Source: Blastocatellia bacterium
GTDB taxonomy: Bacteria; Acidobacteriota; Blastocatellia; Pyrinomonadales; Pyrinomonadaceae
Assembly: GCA_003168335.1 (NCBI GenBank)
Contig: PMSM01000014.1
Coordinates: 62,001 to 126,000, forward strand
Direction: 5' to 3'
Length of the DNA: 64,000 nt
Both the position numbers and the translations under genes were made by a program. This document shows, piece by piece, positions 35,431 through 44,485 of the stretch; position 1 is the first letter of the stretch; every line of letters begins with the position of its first letter. A model generated the notes under the pieces. The model ran no database searches, was not told the origin of the DNA, and was given only the letters and a program-made list of their open reading frames with translations.

Positions 35431-37320
35431 CTATTTCTTTACCGCATTGTAGAGCTGGTCCGCGAGCTTCGGATCTATCCGCTTCAGAATTGCGAATTCC
35501 CTGGTGAACCCATCCTTATCGTTGAGAGCTGCATAGACCAGTCCCAGACTGTAATGCGCCTGGGCGTACATCGGTCTCAACTTGATGGCTTCCTTCAACG
35601 CCGCCGCCGCCTCGTTGTACTCTGCGGCTTTGTAACTTGAATTGCCCAATCCGTAGAAAGCTTCAACACTCGCCGGATTCAGGGTCGCTGCTTTCTGGAA
35701 AGCTTCGGCCGCGGCGCTGAACTGGCCGGCGCGGAAGCTCGCCGTTCCCAGACCGAGGTAAGCCTGTTCATAATCAGCCTTGAGTTGTGTCGCCCGCTTG
35801 TATGACTCAACCGATTCAGCAAACCGGCCGGCGTCGAAATAGGCTTTGCCCAGATTGTAATGCGCCGCAACGTAATCAGGGTTTGCCTCGACTGCCTGTT
35901 TCAAAGGTTCAATTGCTTCCGCGGGCTGCCCGGTTTTGTCGTACACGTAACCCAGCCCGTTCAGCGCCTTCGCGTATTTTGGATTGAGCTTGGTTGCTTC
36001 CTTATAGGCCGCGATCGCTTCCGCTTCATGACCGAGTTTGTCTTCAGTAAACGCGAGATTGTTGAAGACCGTCGCCAGATCGGGCTTCAAGCGCGCCGCT
36101 TGTCTGAAAGCAGTCAGGGCATCCTCATAGCGACCAATATTAGTCAGGGCTATGCCCAGATTGTTTTGCGCTTCACCATACTCCGGCCTGCTTTTGAGCG
36201 CTTGCTGAAACGCATCCACGGATTCATTAAACTTTGCGGACATCAGGAAGGCGTTGCCCAGATTGTATTGCGCATCAGCAAACGTCGGTTTCAGCTTGAT
36301 TGCCTGCTGAAATGAAATGATGGCGTCACCATATTTCTCCAGCGCATACTGTGCGGCGCCGAGATTGTTTTGGGTTTCGGCATCATCGGGCTTAATCCGC
36401 ACCGCCTGCGTGAACGCATCGACCGCGGCTTTAAACTTGCCGGCCTTGTAAGACGCCGCGCCGAGGTTGTTATAGGCAAACGCATCAGACGGATTTAGCT
36501 GAACGGCCTTCTTCAAGGCTGCAATGGAATCTTCGTAGCGCGACAAGCGATCGTAAGCAAAGGCCAGGTTGCTGTAAGCGCTCACGTTGTCTGGTTGAAT
36601 CTTTACCACGGCCTCGTACGCCCTGGCAGCTTCCTCATATCGATTCAGGCTGAGGTAAGTATCGCCGAGCGCGTTTAGCGCCTCGGGCCAGTCGGGCTTT
36701 AGCGCGATGGCCTTACTCAACATAGTCGCTGCGTCGTCGTATTTTTCCGTACTGTTGTAGGCGATCCCGAGATTGAAATAGCTTTCTGCGTCATCAGCCC
36801 TGGCCTTCACCGCACTCTGGAAAGCGTCGATGGCATCTTTGTTTTGGCCCGCCGCAAAGTACGCGGCGCCAAGATTGTTGAGGGTAAGAGAGTCGTTCGG
36901 CTTAAAACTCAACGCCTGTTTGTAGGCTTCGATTGCCTTGGCATACTGGCCCACGTCATAAAGAGTGTTGCCCTGAGTGTTGTAGGCGTCGGCCTTTTCT
37001 TCATCGGAAATCTGCGGCGTCTTTACATCGGGTTCAGGTTGGCCGGGTTGGGTTGGTTTTGGCGGTTTGTTGCGCGCGATTTCAGTGGGCTCGGTCGGTC
37101 TGCGCGGCGCCCTATGCTTAACCATCAACATGCTGGCGCCGCCCGAGAGGTCGCGGACGCGAGGAGGCCGCTTGAAGACGATAGCCGCGCCGCCAATGAT
37201 GTCCTGGCCGGCCAGCGAGCTGGCGCCACCGGCAAGATCCTGTGGCCAGCCGAAAAGGCCCTGGCCCACCAGTAACAGGGCCAGGACGAAACCGACAAAA
37301 TTAGTTTTGCGCTTCTGCAA
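35431..37320 (-). CDS. Exported protein with about thirteen TPR repeats
   Basis: The 629-residue protein begins with a signal peptide (VGFVLALLLVGQGLFG) and a Gly/Ala-rich and Pro-rich spacer to about residue 105. After that nearly the whole length is 34-residue TPR units with the usual pattern (AYNNLGAASYKAGKFKAAVD, AQYNLGNAFLMSAKFNESVD and so on), thirteen or more. TPR solenoids bind peptides or scaffold complexes; in exopolysaccharide loci they may tie polymerase, ligase and export proteins together. It starts at a TTG at 37320 with GGAAGG before it. The regular repeats make it a likely site of copy-number change. Confidence 0.85.
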   Translation of the reverse strand: MQKRKTNFVGFVLALLLVGQGLFGWPQDLAGGASSLAGQDIIGGAAIVFKRPPRVRDLSGGASMLMVKHRAPRRPTEPTEIARNKPPKPTQPGQPEPDVKTPQISDEEKADAYNTQGNTLYDVGQYAKAIEAYKQALSFKPNDSLTLNNLGAAYFAAGQNKDAIDAFQSAVKARADDAESYFNLGIAYNSTEKYDDAATMLSKAIALKPDWPEALNALGDTYLSLNRYEEAARAYEAVVKIQPDNVSAYSNLAFAYDRLSRYEDSIAALKKAVQLNPSDAFAYNNLGAASYKAGKFKAAVDAFTQAVRIKPDDAETQNNLGAAQYALEKYGDAIISFQQAIKLKPTFADAQYNLGNAFLMSAKFNESVDAFQQALKSRPEYGEAQNNLGIALTNIGRYEDALTAFRQAARLKPDLATVFNNLAFTEDKLGHEAEAIAAYKEATKLNPKYAKALNGLGYVYDKTGQPAEAIEPLKQAVEANPDYVAAHYNLGKAYFDAGRFAESVESYKRATQLKADYEQAYLGLGTASFRAGQFSAAAEAFQKAATLNPASVEAFYGLGNSSYKAAEYNEAAAALKEAIKLRPMYAQAHYSLGLVYAALNDKDGFTREFAILKRIDPKLADQLYNAVKK

Positions 37321-37421
37321 ACAGAAAAACCTTCCGATCAGAATTCTTCAGCCGCGCCCCTGATTGAACGCCGAGGTTAGATGCGCTTGCGCGCCTTAAT
37401 GATATACCTCGGCCAGCCGGT

Positions 37422-38885
37422 TCAATTTTTGCTCATAGAGCCGGGCCGCAGCCCGTCTTCCCTGCGGCGATTCTTAACCGCCAGAGTCTTAAGACTGATG
37501 ACTGCCAGCAGCACCACCAACACGAGGGCATTTATTGTGATGTGCAGACCAAAGTCAACAATGCTGTGCACGCCGACGCCAGCCAGACCGATAATCGCGC
37601 CCAGGTTAACTGCCCGCTGAAATCCCTCAGTGGCCTTAACGCTCTGCCGGGCCTGCCTGATTAGCGCGAAGGCAAACCAAATGAACAGCACAGCACCCAG
37701 GATGCCGCCACTGGCGAGCAACTCCAGGTAATCGTTGTGCGCCTGTTGCGGAGTTAACACGCCCGAGGCTGGATGATAGACAGGCACCTCGGCCCAGAAG
37801 CCACCGAGACCCGCCCCGGCAATCGGATGAGCTTTGAACATCTGCCAGGTGGCGCGCCAGATGTCGCGGCGGCGCGCGCCTTCGTGCATCTCCGAAACGT
37901 CCACTCCGGCCATTTCCGAGGTCGCGGTTTCCACTCCGGTCGCCAATTGATCTCCGCCCAGCCACACGACGCCAACCACAATGATCAGGAGCAGAGCTCC
38001 AATCATTACCAGGGTGAGCGCGATCGAACGCGTCCAGCGGATCAAACCTTTCTGGTTCGCGCTCTTCTCTCTCGCAAATGTTCTTGAATTAGCAAATACC
38101 AGCGCCGCAAAAATCGCCTGCACCGTAATGGTGAGCAGACCGCCACGCGAGTTGGACAGAATGATTGCCGCGCACAGCAGCAGCAGCACGGATAAATACA
38201 GCAAGACGCGGTCGCGGCGTCCTCTGCGCATGAGGGCCACGCCGACAACCAGACCTACCGCCATTTCAATCAAAAAGGCCAGGTGGTTCTTGTTGATGAA
38301 CTGACCAAAGCCCTGGTCAGGCCGGAGCCGCGGCAGCACAAAGCCCTGCCCGTGCTGCATCGCCTGGCGCGCGATTCCGAATAGCGCGCTAACGACCGCC
38401 ACGACAATGATCGCGTGGACCAGAACTCCTAACCGTTTTGTATTCGACGTGAAGCGAATCACGAGCAGGGCCGCCAAAACCAGCGCCGCCATTCTGAAAG
38501 CGAAGGCCCACGTTTCAAAAGGATCCGCGCTGATTGCAAACCAGACCTGCTCGCCCGCCAAATCTGTTTTCCACCAGGCAATACTTTGCACTATCGCCAG
38601 GAGCACCAGGCCAATCATTGGCCAGACCAAACGCGTATTCCCTAGTCGCCATGAGCCCGCGATGAATCCATGAACGATCCAAAGGAGGGTCAGGAAAAAC
38701 ACCGCGCACTCAAACAATGCTTCCGACCACGATTCGACCGTCCCATAGGGAATCGCGGTAAGCGCTATCACGGCGATCAGTCCGTAGAAGATCGAGCGAT
38801 CCAGACGGACCAGCACCCGGCCGCGCCGATCGGCAAGCAGCAAAGACCGCTCGCCGGGTGTTGATTGGCTAAACGAGGTATCCAA
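37422..38885 (-). CDS. O-antigen ligase/polymerase family membrane protein (Wzy_C)
   Basis: The 487-residue protein has about twelve membrane segments. The long periplasmic loop holds the Wzy_C pattern RRDIWRATWQMFKAHPIAGAGLG and the AHNDYLELLASGG motif typical of O-antigen ligases such as WaaL and of related polymerases. It would attach the finished polysaccharide to a lipid or protein acceptor, or polymerise repeat units, at the periplasmic face. It stands between the TPR protein and the WecA-like gene. Ligase and polymerase cannot be told apart from sequence alone; a second polymerase-like protein is at 49274. Confidence 0.85.
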   Translation of the reverse strand: MDTSFSQSTPGERSLLLADRRGRVLVRLDRSIFYGLIAVIALTAIPYGTVESWSEALFECAVFFLTLLWIVHGFIAGSWRLGNTRLVWPMIGLVLLAIVQSIAWWKTDLAGEQVWFAISADPFETWAFAFRMAALVLAALLVIRFTSNTKRLGVLVHAIIVVAVVSALFGIARQAMQHGQGFVLPRLRPDQGFGQFINKNHLAFLIEMAVGLVVGVALMRRGRRDRVLLYLSVLLLLCAAIILSNSRGGLLTITVQAIFAALVFANSRTFAREKSANQKGLIRWTRSIALTLVMIGALLLIIVVGVVWLGGDQLATGVETATSEMAGVDVSEMHEGARRRDIWRATWQMFKAHPIAGAGLGGFWAEVPVYHPASGVLTPQQAHNDYLELLASGGILGAVLFIWFAFALIRQARQSVKATEGFQRAVNLGAIIGLAGVGVHSIVDFGLHITINALVLVVLLAVISLKTLAVKNRRREDGLRPGSMSKN

Positions 38886-38949
38886 AATATGTGTGATTGG
38901 CTCTATGAAGTCAGGCTAGCTTTTGAGGCGAGGCTGACCGCGACGCAAA

Positions 38950-40533
38950 CTATCCGCCAGAAGCGGCGCGCTGTCTTGGCGTCGATTCGCCGGCGGCGAC
39001 GAAAATCCGTTCGGCAGCCCTGGCGACTGCCGGCTGGAACGCCGTGGTGAGGTAGTTCACGTCAAAGAGCAGCGCGTCCGCCTCAAACTGTCGATATAGA
39101 TTCAAATACCCGAGCCGGCCCTGTGCGCTTCCCAACGGCAAACGCATCGCCCAGAAGAGATCGGACCCCAGGACATCGACATCCTTGAAATCGTCATGTT
39201 TCCACGTCCAGTGAATTCGGCCCTCGTTGATCGCCACGTAACGCATCGAGCCATTCTGTTTGGCCAGGGCGACTGCCCGTTCATTCACTTCCAGCTGTGC
39301 ATTACAGCTCAACTGTGCCGCCGCATAAGCAAACTCGCCTAACTCGAGAACTTCCAGCACGCCGTCAAACAATTCATCCAGCGTCGACGCCGACGAAACC
39401 GCCTGGCAAGCCCTGCGCATTCGCAGATTGTTCGCGGCCCGCGCGCGGCGCTCGCCAATGTTGCGCTTAACACTGGCCCGCAGTTCGTCGACCTCGTGAT
39501 AGCGAAGTTTTCCCAGCGCTAAAACGACGGCCACACCGACTACAAACAAGACCACGGCCGTAAGACTGTTCCCGCTATTCACAAACAGCATCGCCAGCAG
39601 ACCGAACAGCGCGCTGACGCCATATAAGACCAGGGCCACGCGACGCTGTGACCAGCCACGCGCCAGCAGCATGTGGTGAATGTGTTGGCGATCGCCCTGG
39701 AAAATAGGTTTGCCGCTGAGGAAGCGGCGCCCGATGGCTACGCTCGTGTCGACCATGGGCAGCCCAAACGCCAGGATCGGAATCGCCACTGCAATCGCTG
39801 TTGAAGCCTTTTGCGATCCCTGAATCGACAGGGCCGCGAGCGCAAAGCCGACGAATAGCGAACCTGAATCTCCCAAAAAGATGGACGCCGGATTAAAGTT
39901 GTAGCGCAGGAATCCGGCGAGCGCGCCCGTTAGTACCAGCGCGATGACGGCCACCAGGGCCTTGCCCTGGATCAGCGAGACAGTGAGCAGAACCAGCGAC
40001 GAGAAAAGCGCCGAGCCGCTGGCCAATCCATCGACGCCATCAATCAGGTTGAAGGCATTGGCGATGCCCACGACCCACACCAGGGTCAGCAGAAACCCGA
40101 GCACCGGATGCAGAGTGACGTTTCCCACGAACGGAATCGAGAGGCTTTCAATTCTTCCACCCAGCACATAAAACAGCACGGTCACTGCGCCCAGCCCCGC
40201 GAATTTCACCGCCGCGTTCGCGCCGCGCAGGTCGTCGTAGACTCCGAGCATCAGCACCAGAAATCCGCAGACGAGAAAGACCACGATCTCTCGCAAGTCC
40301 GGCCGGAGCGTTTGTGTCAAGAGATTGTTAACCAGCGGCAGGACTGAGAGAGCGATCCCCAGCGATAAAAATATCGCGACCCCGCCCAGACGAGGCACAG
40401 CCTTCTGGTGCACGCGCCGGTCGCCCTGCGGCTCGTCGAGCAGTTGGTAGCGCTCACAGAAACGTCGCAATAGCGGCGTCAGTGTCAGTGACGCGCAGGC
40501 GGAAATCAGAAAGAGCGCAAAGTAGGTTTTCAT
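38950..40533 (-). CDS. Undecaprenyl-phosphate sugar-1-phosphate transferase, WecA/MraY family, with extra C-terminal domain
   Basis: The first about 340 residues are a polyprenyl-phosphate sugar-phosphate transferase: VHQKAVPRLGGVAIF, the metal-binding GVYDDLRG, NAFNLIDGVDGLASG, the FLGDSGSLFVGF motif and the His motif RQHIHHML, with eleven or so membrane segments. It would start glycan assembly by moving GlcNAc-1-phosphate or a similar sugar to undecaprenyl phosphate. The C-terminal about 185 residues are absent from ordinary WecA: a helix with many Arg (ERRARAANNLRMRRACQ) then a soluble alpha/beta part (DELFDGVLEVLELGEFAYAAAQ, DLFWAMRLPLG, GYLNLYRQFEAD) that resembles a GAF-like sensory fold. 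This fusion may regulate initiation. Confidence 0.88.
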   Translation of the reverse strand: MKTYFALFLISACASLTLTPLLRRFCERYQLLDEPQGDRRVHQKAVPRLGGVAIFLSLGIALSVLPLVNNLLTQTLRPDLREIVVFLVCGFLVLMLGVYDDLRGANAAVKFAGLGAVTVLFYVLGGRIESLSIPFVGNVTLHPVLGFLLTLVWVVGIANAFNLIDGVDGLASGSALFSSLVLLTVSLIQGKALVAVIALVLTGALAGFLRYNFNPASIFLGDSGSLFVGFALAALSIQGSQKASTAIAVAIPILAFGLPMVDTSVAIGRRFLSGKPIFQGDRQHIHHMLLARGWSQRRVALVLYGVSALFGLLAMLFVNSGNSLTAVVLFVVGVAVVLALGKLRYHEVDELRASVKRNIGERRARAANNLRMRRACQAVSSASTLDELFDGVLEVLELGEFAYAAAQLSCNAQLEVNERAVALAKQNGSMRYVAINEGRIHWTWKHDDFKDVDVLGSDLFWAMRLPLGSAQGRLGYLNLYRQFEADALLFDVNYLTTAFQPAVARAAERIFVAAGESTPRQRAASGG

Positions 40534-40564
40534 TGAATCAGAGTTTACGGAAGCTGTTTGGAGT

Positions 40565-40693
40565 GCGGCGACTTGTCGCCGCTTTCAAATGCGCTGACTT
40601 GTCAGCGCACATCAACTCGGGACAAGCTCATCACGAACGAATATGGTTGGCGGCGACAAGTCGCCGCATTCCAAAGCGCTGACAAGTCAGCGC
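40565..40693. repeat. Four-palindrome REP cluster, two units in inverted order
   Basis: Unit one holds two perfect palindromes, GCGGCGACTTGTCGCCGC (40565-40582) and GCGCTGACTTGTCAGCGC (40591-40608). Unit two has the same with central AA in place of TT at 40650-40667 and 40676-40693, so it is the reverse complement of the palindrome core. The cluster fills the gap before the WecA-like gene and is a strong cruciform or mRNA hairpin site. Confidence 0.85.
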
Positions 40694-40808
40694 ACTCCAA
40701 AGCTGTCCGCTTGCCACCGTACTCCAGGGAGTCATCCGGTCGCATCCACCACCCAAGAGGGCCGCCCGCTTGGGGACCCCGGTCCGCTCACGGTTCTGTA
40801 CCAGGGCA

Positions 40809-42065
40809 TCACGCAGATTGTAACTTCGCAGCCTCCGCTGCGATCATCTCTCTCTCGGTTAATTCAATTTGAGCTATGAACTGCGGCAGTAGTGTGCGGC
40901 TGGAAAACTCATGAGCGAAAGCCGGCGGCCTGGCCACATCACGTCGGCCGGAAACAAAACTGTCGGCGCGTTTGCCAATAGATGCGACGACTGCATCCAC
41001 CTGACCATGTTGTGCCGCGGACGCTTTGCCCTGCTCTGGATGCCGGGAAACAATCTCACCGAGGTGGCTCTCGATAGGACCAATGTAGAGAAACGGCGAT
41101 CCCACCGCCAGAATGTTGTATATCTTGCATGGATGGACAATGCCCTGATAACCATCGCCCATGATGACTATGTGAAGATCGGCAGCCGAAAGCAGTCCCG
41201 GTAATTCACTCTGTGGCTGATAAGGCAGACCACGAACATTTCTGAGCTGGTTCGTGCGAGCAAACTCTTCTACTTTGCCGAACTCGCTGCCACCGCCGAC
41301 AAAACAAAATACAATATCGTCGCGCGCATTCAGTTTCTTAGCGGCCTCGAGGAGCGTATCCAAAGGATGACACGGGCTGTGGTTCCCGGCATACATGACC
41401 ACAAACTTTTCCGAGAGATTGTGACGCCGGCGAAATCCTTCCCTGCCCTCTCTGTCAAAGCGAACTGAATCGTCGTGTGACCAGGGCGGGATGATCGCGA
41501 CGCTGCTCTCCCGAATACCTTTATCAACAATCCGTTGCTTCGCGAATCGATCCAGCGCAATGATTTTTTCCGCGTGCCGCATACTGCTCTTCAAAAGCGC
41601 AGAAAGGATTTTCGCGGCAGCTGAATCAGGCTTGAGCCAACCCGCGGCGATCGCTTCGTCCGGGTTTAGATCCATCACCCAGAAAATCAGTCGCCCTCCC
41701 TTGAGCCGGGTAAACAACGCTGCCAGCCACGAAATCAGCGGCGGCGACGTCAGCGCGACCACCGCATCCTGGCGTCGTAATATGGCGAGGCGACAGACGC
41801 ACGCCGCCGAGAAGCTGGCGAAGTTCAGCGCTCTGCGCCAGCGACTGGTCTTGCCCAAACCAATCGTCGGCAAGCGAATGATATCGATTCCGTGCCAACG
41901 CTCGCGTGCGGGAAAGCGAAGCTTGGCATCGTCATAGCCGCGCCGGCTGGTGATCACAGTCACCGAGTGGCCGCGCTCTGCCAGACCGCGGGCGACGCCG
42001 GTTAATTGCTGGGCCGTGGCCACCACGTCCGGCCAGAAACACTGATTGAGGAGCAGGACTCTCAA
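40809..42065 (-). CDS. Glycosyltransferase family 4, WbuB-like
   Basis: The roughly 418-residue protein matches the WbuB group of GT4 enzymes: RVLLLNQCFWPDVVATAQQ at the start, GLAERGHSVTVIT, LIFWVMDLNPDEAI, then VMYAGNHSPCHPLDTLLEAA and DLHIVIMGDGYQGIVHPCKIYN in the sugar-nucleotide half. It should add a sugar to the lipid-linked glycan on the cytosolic side. I chose the TTG at 42065 because the longer frame (to 42128) runs into a REP-like repeat that would code for its first 20 residues; no ribosome binding site decides it. Confidence 0.85.
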   Translation of the reverse strand: MRVLLLNQCFWPDVVATAQQLTGVARGLAERGHSVTVITSRRGYDDAKLRFPARERWHGIDIIRLPTIGLGKTSRWRRALNFASFSAACVCRLAILRRQDAVVALTSPPLISWLAALFTRLKGGRLIFWVMDLNPDEAIAAGWLKPDSAAAKILSALLKSSMRHAEKIIALDRFAKQRIVDKGIRESSVAIIPPWSHDDSVRFDREGREGFRRRHNLSEKFVVMYAGNHSPCHPLDTLLEAAKKLNARDDIVFCFVGGGSEFGKVEEFARTNQLRNVRGLPYQPQSELPGLLSAADLHIVIMGDGYQGIVHPCKIYNILAVGSPFLYIGPIESHLGEIVSRHPEQGKASAAQHGQVDAVVASIGKRADSFVSGRRDVARPPAFAHEFSSRTLLPQFIAQIELTEREMIAAEAAKLQSA

Positions 42066-42093
42066 GGTTGTTTGGGTTGCTTGTTCGCTTTGA

Positions 42094-42203
42094 ATCCGCA
42101 GATTTCGCCGATTACGCAGAAGTGACAATGATGAGCCTCACAACCCTATGCCTTCTCGATCGGTACAGCCGTCCCCGTCTGCGAAATCCGCGTAATCTGT
42201 GGA
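42094..42203. repeat. Inverted repeat of the GATTTCGC/GATTACGCAGA type
   Basis: TCCGCAGATTTCGCCGATTACGCAGA (26 bp, ending at 42120) matches the complement of 42178-42203 at about 22 of 26 positions. A related single arm (CCACAGATTACGCAG) occurs near 33098. Located just before the GT4 gene, downstream of the carbamoyltransferase stop. Confidence 0.7.
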
Positions 42204-42215
42204 CCACTTCAATCT

Positions 42216-44177
42216 TCATCGTCTAATCACATAATTCCCGATGTACAGAACATCCATTTTCGTCTTCAGAAAGCAATCAATCGCATCCCGCGGCGTGCAG
42301 ACGATTGGCTCATTCTCGTTGAATGAAGTATTCAAGACCACGGGCACGCCGGTGAGTTTGTAGAAATCTTCGATCAGCTGGTAATAGCGGGGATTCATTT
42401 CACGCGAGACAGTCTGCAAACGCCCCGATCCATCAACGTGCGTGACGGCCGGGATCACGCTCCGCTGCTCCGGCTTAATCCGGTAAACCATCAGCATCGT
42501 GGGAGCGGGATGCGTCTGCTCAAAATAGTCACCGACGTGTTCCAACAGAATCGACGGCGCAAACGGCCGGAAAGGTTCGCGCTTCTTGATGCGTTCGTTG
42601 AGAACGTCTCTCATTTCAGCTCGCCGCGGGTCGACCAGGATTGAACGATTGCCGAGCGCCCGCGGTCCAAACTCCATCCGCCCCTGAAACCAGCCAACCA
42701 CCGCGCCGTCCGCGATGTCGCGCGCAGCATGCTCAGTCAATTCACTCTCTGAATACTTCTCAAACTTCAATTCTGAAACTTCCAACTCCCTCGCGATCTC
42801 TTCGTCATTGAACTCTGGCCCGGTGTAGGCACCTTCCATCACGTAACGCGAACTGTTAGTTTGGGTACTCTCACCAGAGTCACCTCGCGAACCATTACGC
42901 AAGCTCACCGGTTGCGTTACATCATTCCAAATCTGATAGCAGACACCCAACGCTGTCCCGCTGTCTCCGGCGGCCGGCTGGATAAACACCCGTCGAAAGG
43001 GTGTGTTCAATAAAATCTTGCCGTTCATTACTGAGTTGTAAGCGACGCCTCCGGACAATCCCAGATCAGTCAGACCTGTTTCATCATGCAAGTGTTTGAG
43101 CACATGGAAAGCAACTTCTTCCAGACGCAATTGCAGACTCGCCGCCAGATCTCGATCGCGATCAGTCAAAGGAGATTGCGGGTCACGTGGTTTACCAAAG
43201 GTGGCCGCGTACGCGTCAGAGAAGATTCTCCCGATGGTGGGCGAGCCGTTATCCCAGCTCATATCGACGCCTTCAGCGGTGTGACGAAAGTAATCGAGGT
43301 TCAAACGAAACTGGCCGTTCGCTTCGCTGCGAACGATTTCGCGAAACTGTTCGATGAAGCGGGGCTGTCCGTACGGCGCCAGGCCCATCGTCTTTCCTTC
43401 ATCGCCGTAATGGGGAAAGCCCAGGAACTGGGTTGTGGCCGTGTAGACAATTCCGAGCGAGTGCGGATATTCAACCTGACCCAGAATATCTATGCGCCGG
43501 TCGTGCCCCGTCGCCCACATTGTCGAGATGAAATCGCCAAAGCCGTCGACAGACAGCAGCGCCGCGTGATCGAAAGGCGAAACAAAGAAAGAACTCGCCA
43601 GATGCGCGCGATGGTGTTCGATGTTGTGAAACTGAGCGCGCAGTTTCGACTCGGGAACATCCAGGGCCTTAGCCAACTCGTTCTTTAGATCTCGAATTTT
43701 CGCCGCATTGCGCAGGCGATCCGCAAGCTGCCGCGCTAATCCTCTTCCATGACCATTGCCGTTCGCTGACGAGCCGTGAGCCTTGTGGAAGTCCGCGCCC
43801 TCCCTAACGGTCAGGCTACTGCCTGCTGGGAGCGCGGACGTCTCGTCCGCATCTTCTGCTTCCAGCACCAGAGTCTCCTGTCGTCTGCCCGCTACCGTCT
43901 GCCTCCTGCTTACTATCCCAAGCGCTGCGCGCCGCGCTGCCGCCAGGATCTTCTTATGCAAATGCGCCGAAGGATCGCGCGAGATCCCCACGTGCTCAAT
44001 CTGTTCAATGTCGACGCCCGCCGCGCGCAGACAATACTGAATCGACTGTGTAGGAAAGCCGGCGCAGTGCTTGATGCGATTGAAGCGCTCTTCCTCGACG
44101 GCCGCGATCAGCCGACCGTCTTTGATCAGCGCTGCCGCCGCGTCACCGTGATATGCATTGATTCCGAGGATGTACAT
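42216..44177 (-). CDS. Carbamoyltransferase (NodU/CmcH family) with a repeat-derived linker
   Basis: The 653-residue enzyme has the family's N-terminal YrdC-independent Kae1-like half (MYILGINAYHGDAAAALIKDG, IEHHRAHLASSFFVSPFDHAALLSVDGFGD, DLGLSGGVAYNSVMNG) and the carbamoyltransferase C-terminal half (VGWFQGRMEFGPRALGNRSILVDPR, NENEPIVCTPRDAI). It transfers carbamoyl from carbamoyl phosphate to a sugar hydroxyl, decorating the exopolysaccharide. Residues about 86-150 are an extra low-complexity linker (AEDADETSALPAGSS, SSANGNGHGRG) not typical of the family and encoded by repeat-like DNA. Its 5' end is duplicated beyond the toxin-antitoxin genes; the sequence match ends one base before the ATG, so its own upstream region has been replaced. 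Confidence 0.92.
   Translation of the reverse strand: MYILGINAYHGDAAAALIKDGRLIAAVEEERFNRIKHCAGFPTQSIQYCLRAAGVDIEQIEHVGISRDPSAHLHKKILAAARRAALGIVSRRQTVAGRRQETLVLEAEDADETSALPAGSSLTVREGADFHKAHGSSANGNGHGRGLARQLADRLRNAAKIRDLKNELAKALDVPESKLRAQFHNIEHHRAHLASSFFVSPFDHAALLSVDGFGDFISTMWATGHDRRIDILGQVEYPHSLGIVYTATTQFLGFPHYGDEGKTMGLAPYGQPRFIEQFREIVRSEANGQFRLNLDYFRHTAEGVDMSWDNGSPTIGRIFSDAYAATFGKPRDPQSPLTDRDRDLAASLQLRLEEVAFHVLKHLHDETGLTDLGLSGGVAYNSVMNGKILLNTPFRRVFIQPAAGDSGTALGVCYQIWNDVTQPVSLRNGSRGDSGESTQTNSSRYVMEGAYTGPEFNDEEIARELEVSELKFEKYSESELTEHAARDIADGAVVGWFQGRMEFGPRALGNRSILVDPRRAEMRDVLNERIKKREPFRPFAPSILLEHVGDYFEQTHPAPTMLMVYRIKPEQRSVIPAVTHVDGSGRLQTVSREMNPRYYQLIEDFYKLTGVPVVLNTSFNENEPIVCTPRDAIDCFLKTKMDVLYIGNYVIRR
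43834..43850. repeat. Perfect hairpin inside the carbamoyltransferase coding region
   Basis: GCGGACG-TCT-CGTCCGC is a perfect seven-base stem with a three-base loop, within an unusual stretch 43795-43925 rich in REP-like motifs (CTGCCTGCTGGG, CTAACGGTCAGGC). It codes for the DADETSAL part of the extra linker. Confidence 0.6.
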
Positions 44178-44203
44178 CGATCGCTAAGCCGCGAACACAA
44201 GAG

Positions 44204-44231
44204 TTGCCTTAACGGGTTTCGCCGCTATACT
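44204..44231 (+). promoter_or_regulatory. Promoter of the toxin-antitoxin pair
   Basis: TTGCCT (44204-44209), a 16-bp spacer and TATACT (44226-44231), 32 bases before the antitoxin ATG. GAGGTG six bases before the ATG is a good ribosome binding site. Confidence 0.6.
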
Positions 44232-44263
44232 ATCAACCTTGCAATTCCCGCGAGGTGTAAGAA

Positions 44264-44485
44264 ATGAGCCATCAAATCGGGTCACTCGACGAACTAATGA
44301 AGAAGCTGCCCCTCGAACACCAGCGCAAACTCCGAGACTTTGCCGAGCTTTTACTTGGCCAGAAGGAGCACCGACGGGGCAACCCGCGATTCCAGTGGGC
44401 CGGAGCATTAAGCGAGCTTCGGAATCGTTATGACTCGGTCGAGCTGCAGCATCAAATCTCGCGCTGGAGAATCGAAGGTGAATGA
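44264..44485 (+). CDS. Antitoxin, DUF2281-like
   Basis: The 73-residue protein begins MSHQIGSLDELMKKLPLEHQ and has the short helical core ELLLGQKEHRRG followed by FQWAGALSEL, similar to DUF2281-type antitoxins: a leucine-rich helix, then a Trp-containing segment that would enter the toxin's active site. It overlaps the PIN toxin by four bases (ATGA), the standard arrangement. Good promoter and ribosome binding site are present. The whole pair is inserted between two copies of the carbamoyltransferase 5' end. Confidence 0.8.
   Translation: MSHQIGSLDELMKKLPLEHQRKLRDFAELLLGQKEHRRGNPRFQWAGALSELRNRYDSVELQHQISRWRIEGE

Noticed and set aside
40565..40693. CRISPR-like array
   Set aside because: Only two pairs of palindromes in inverted order; no regular repeat-spacer alternation and no cas genes.
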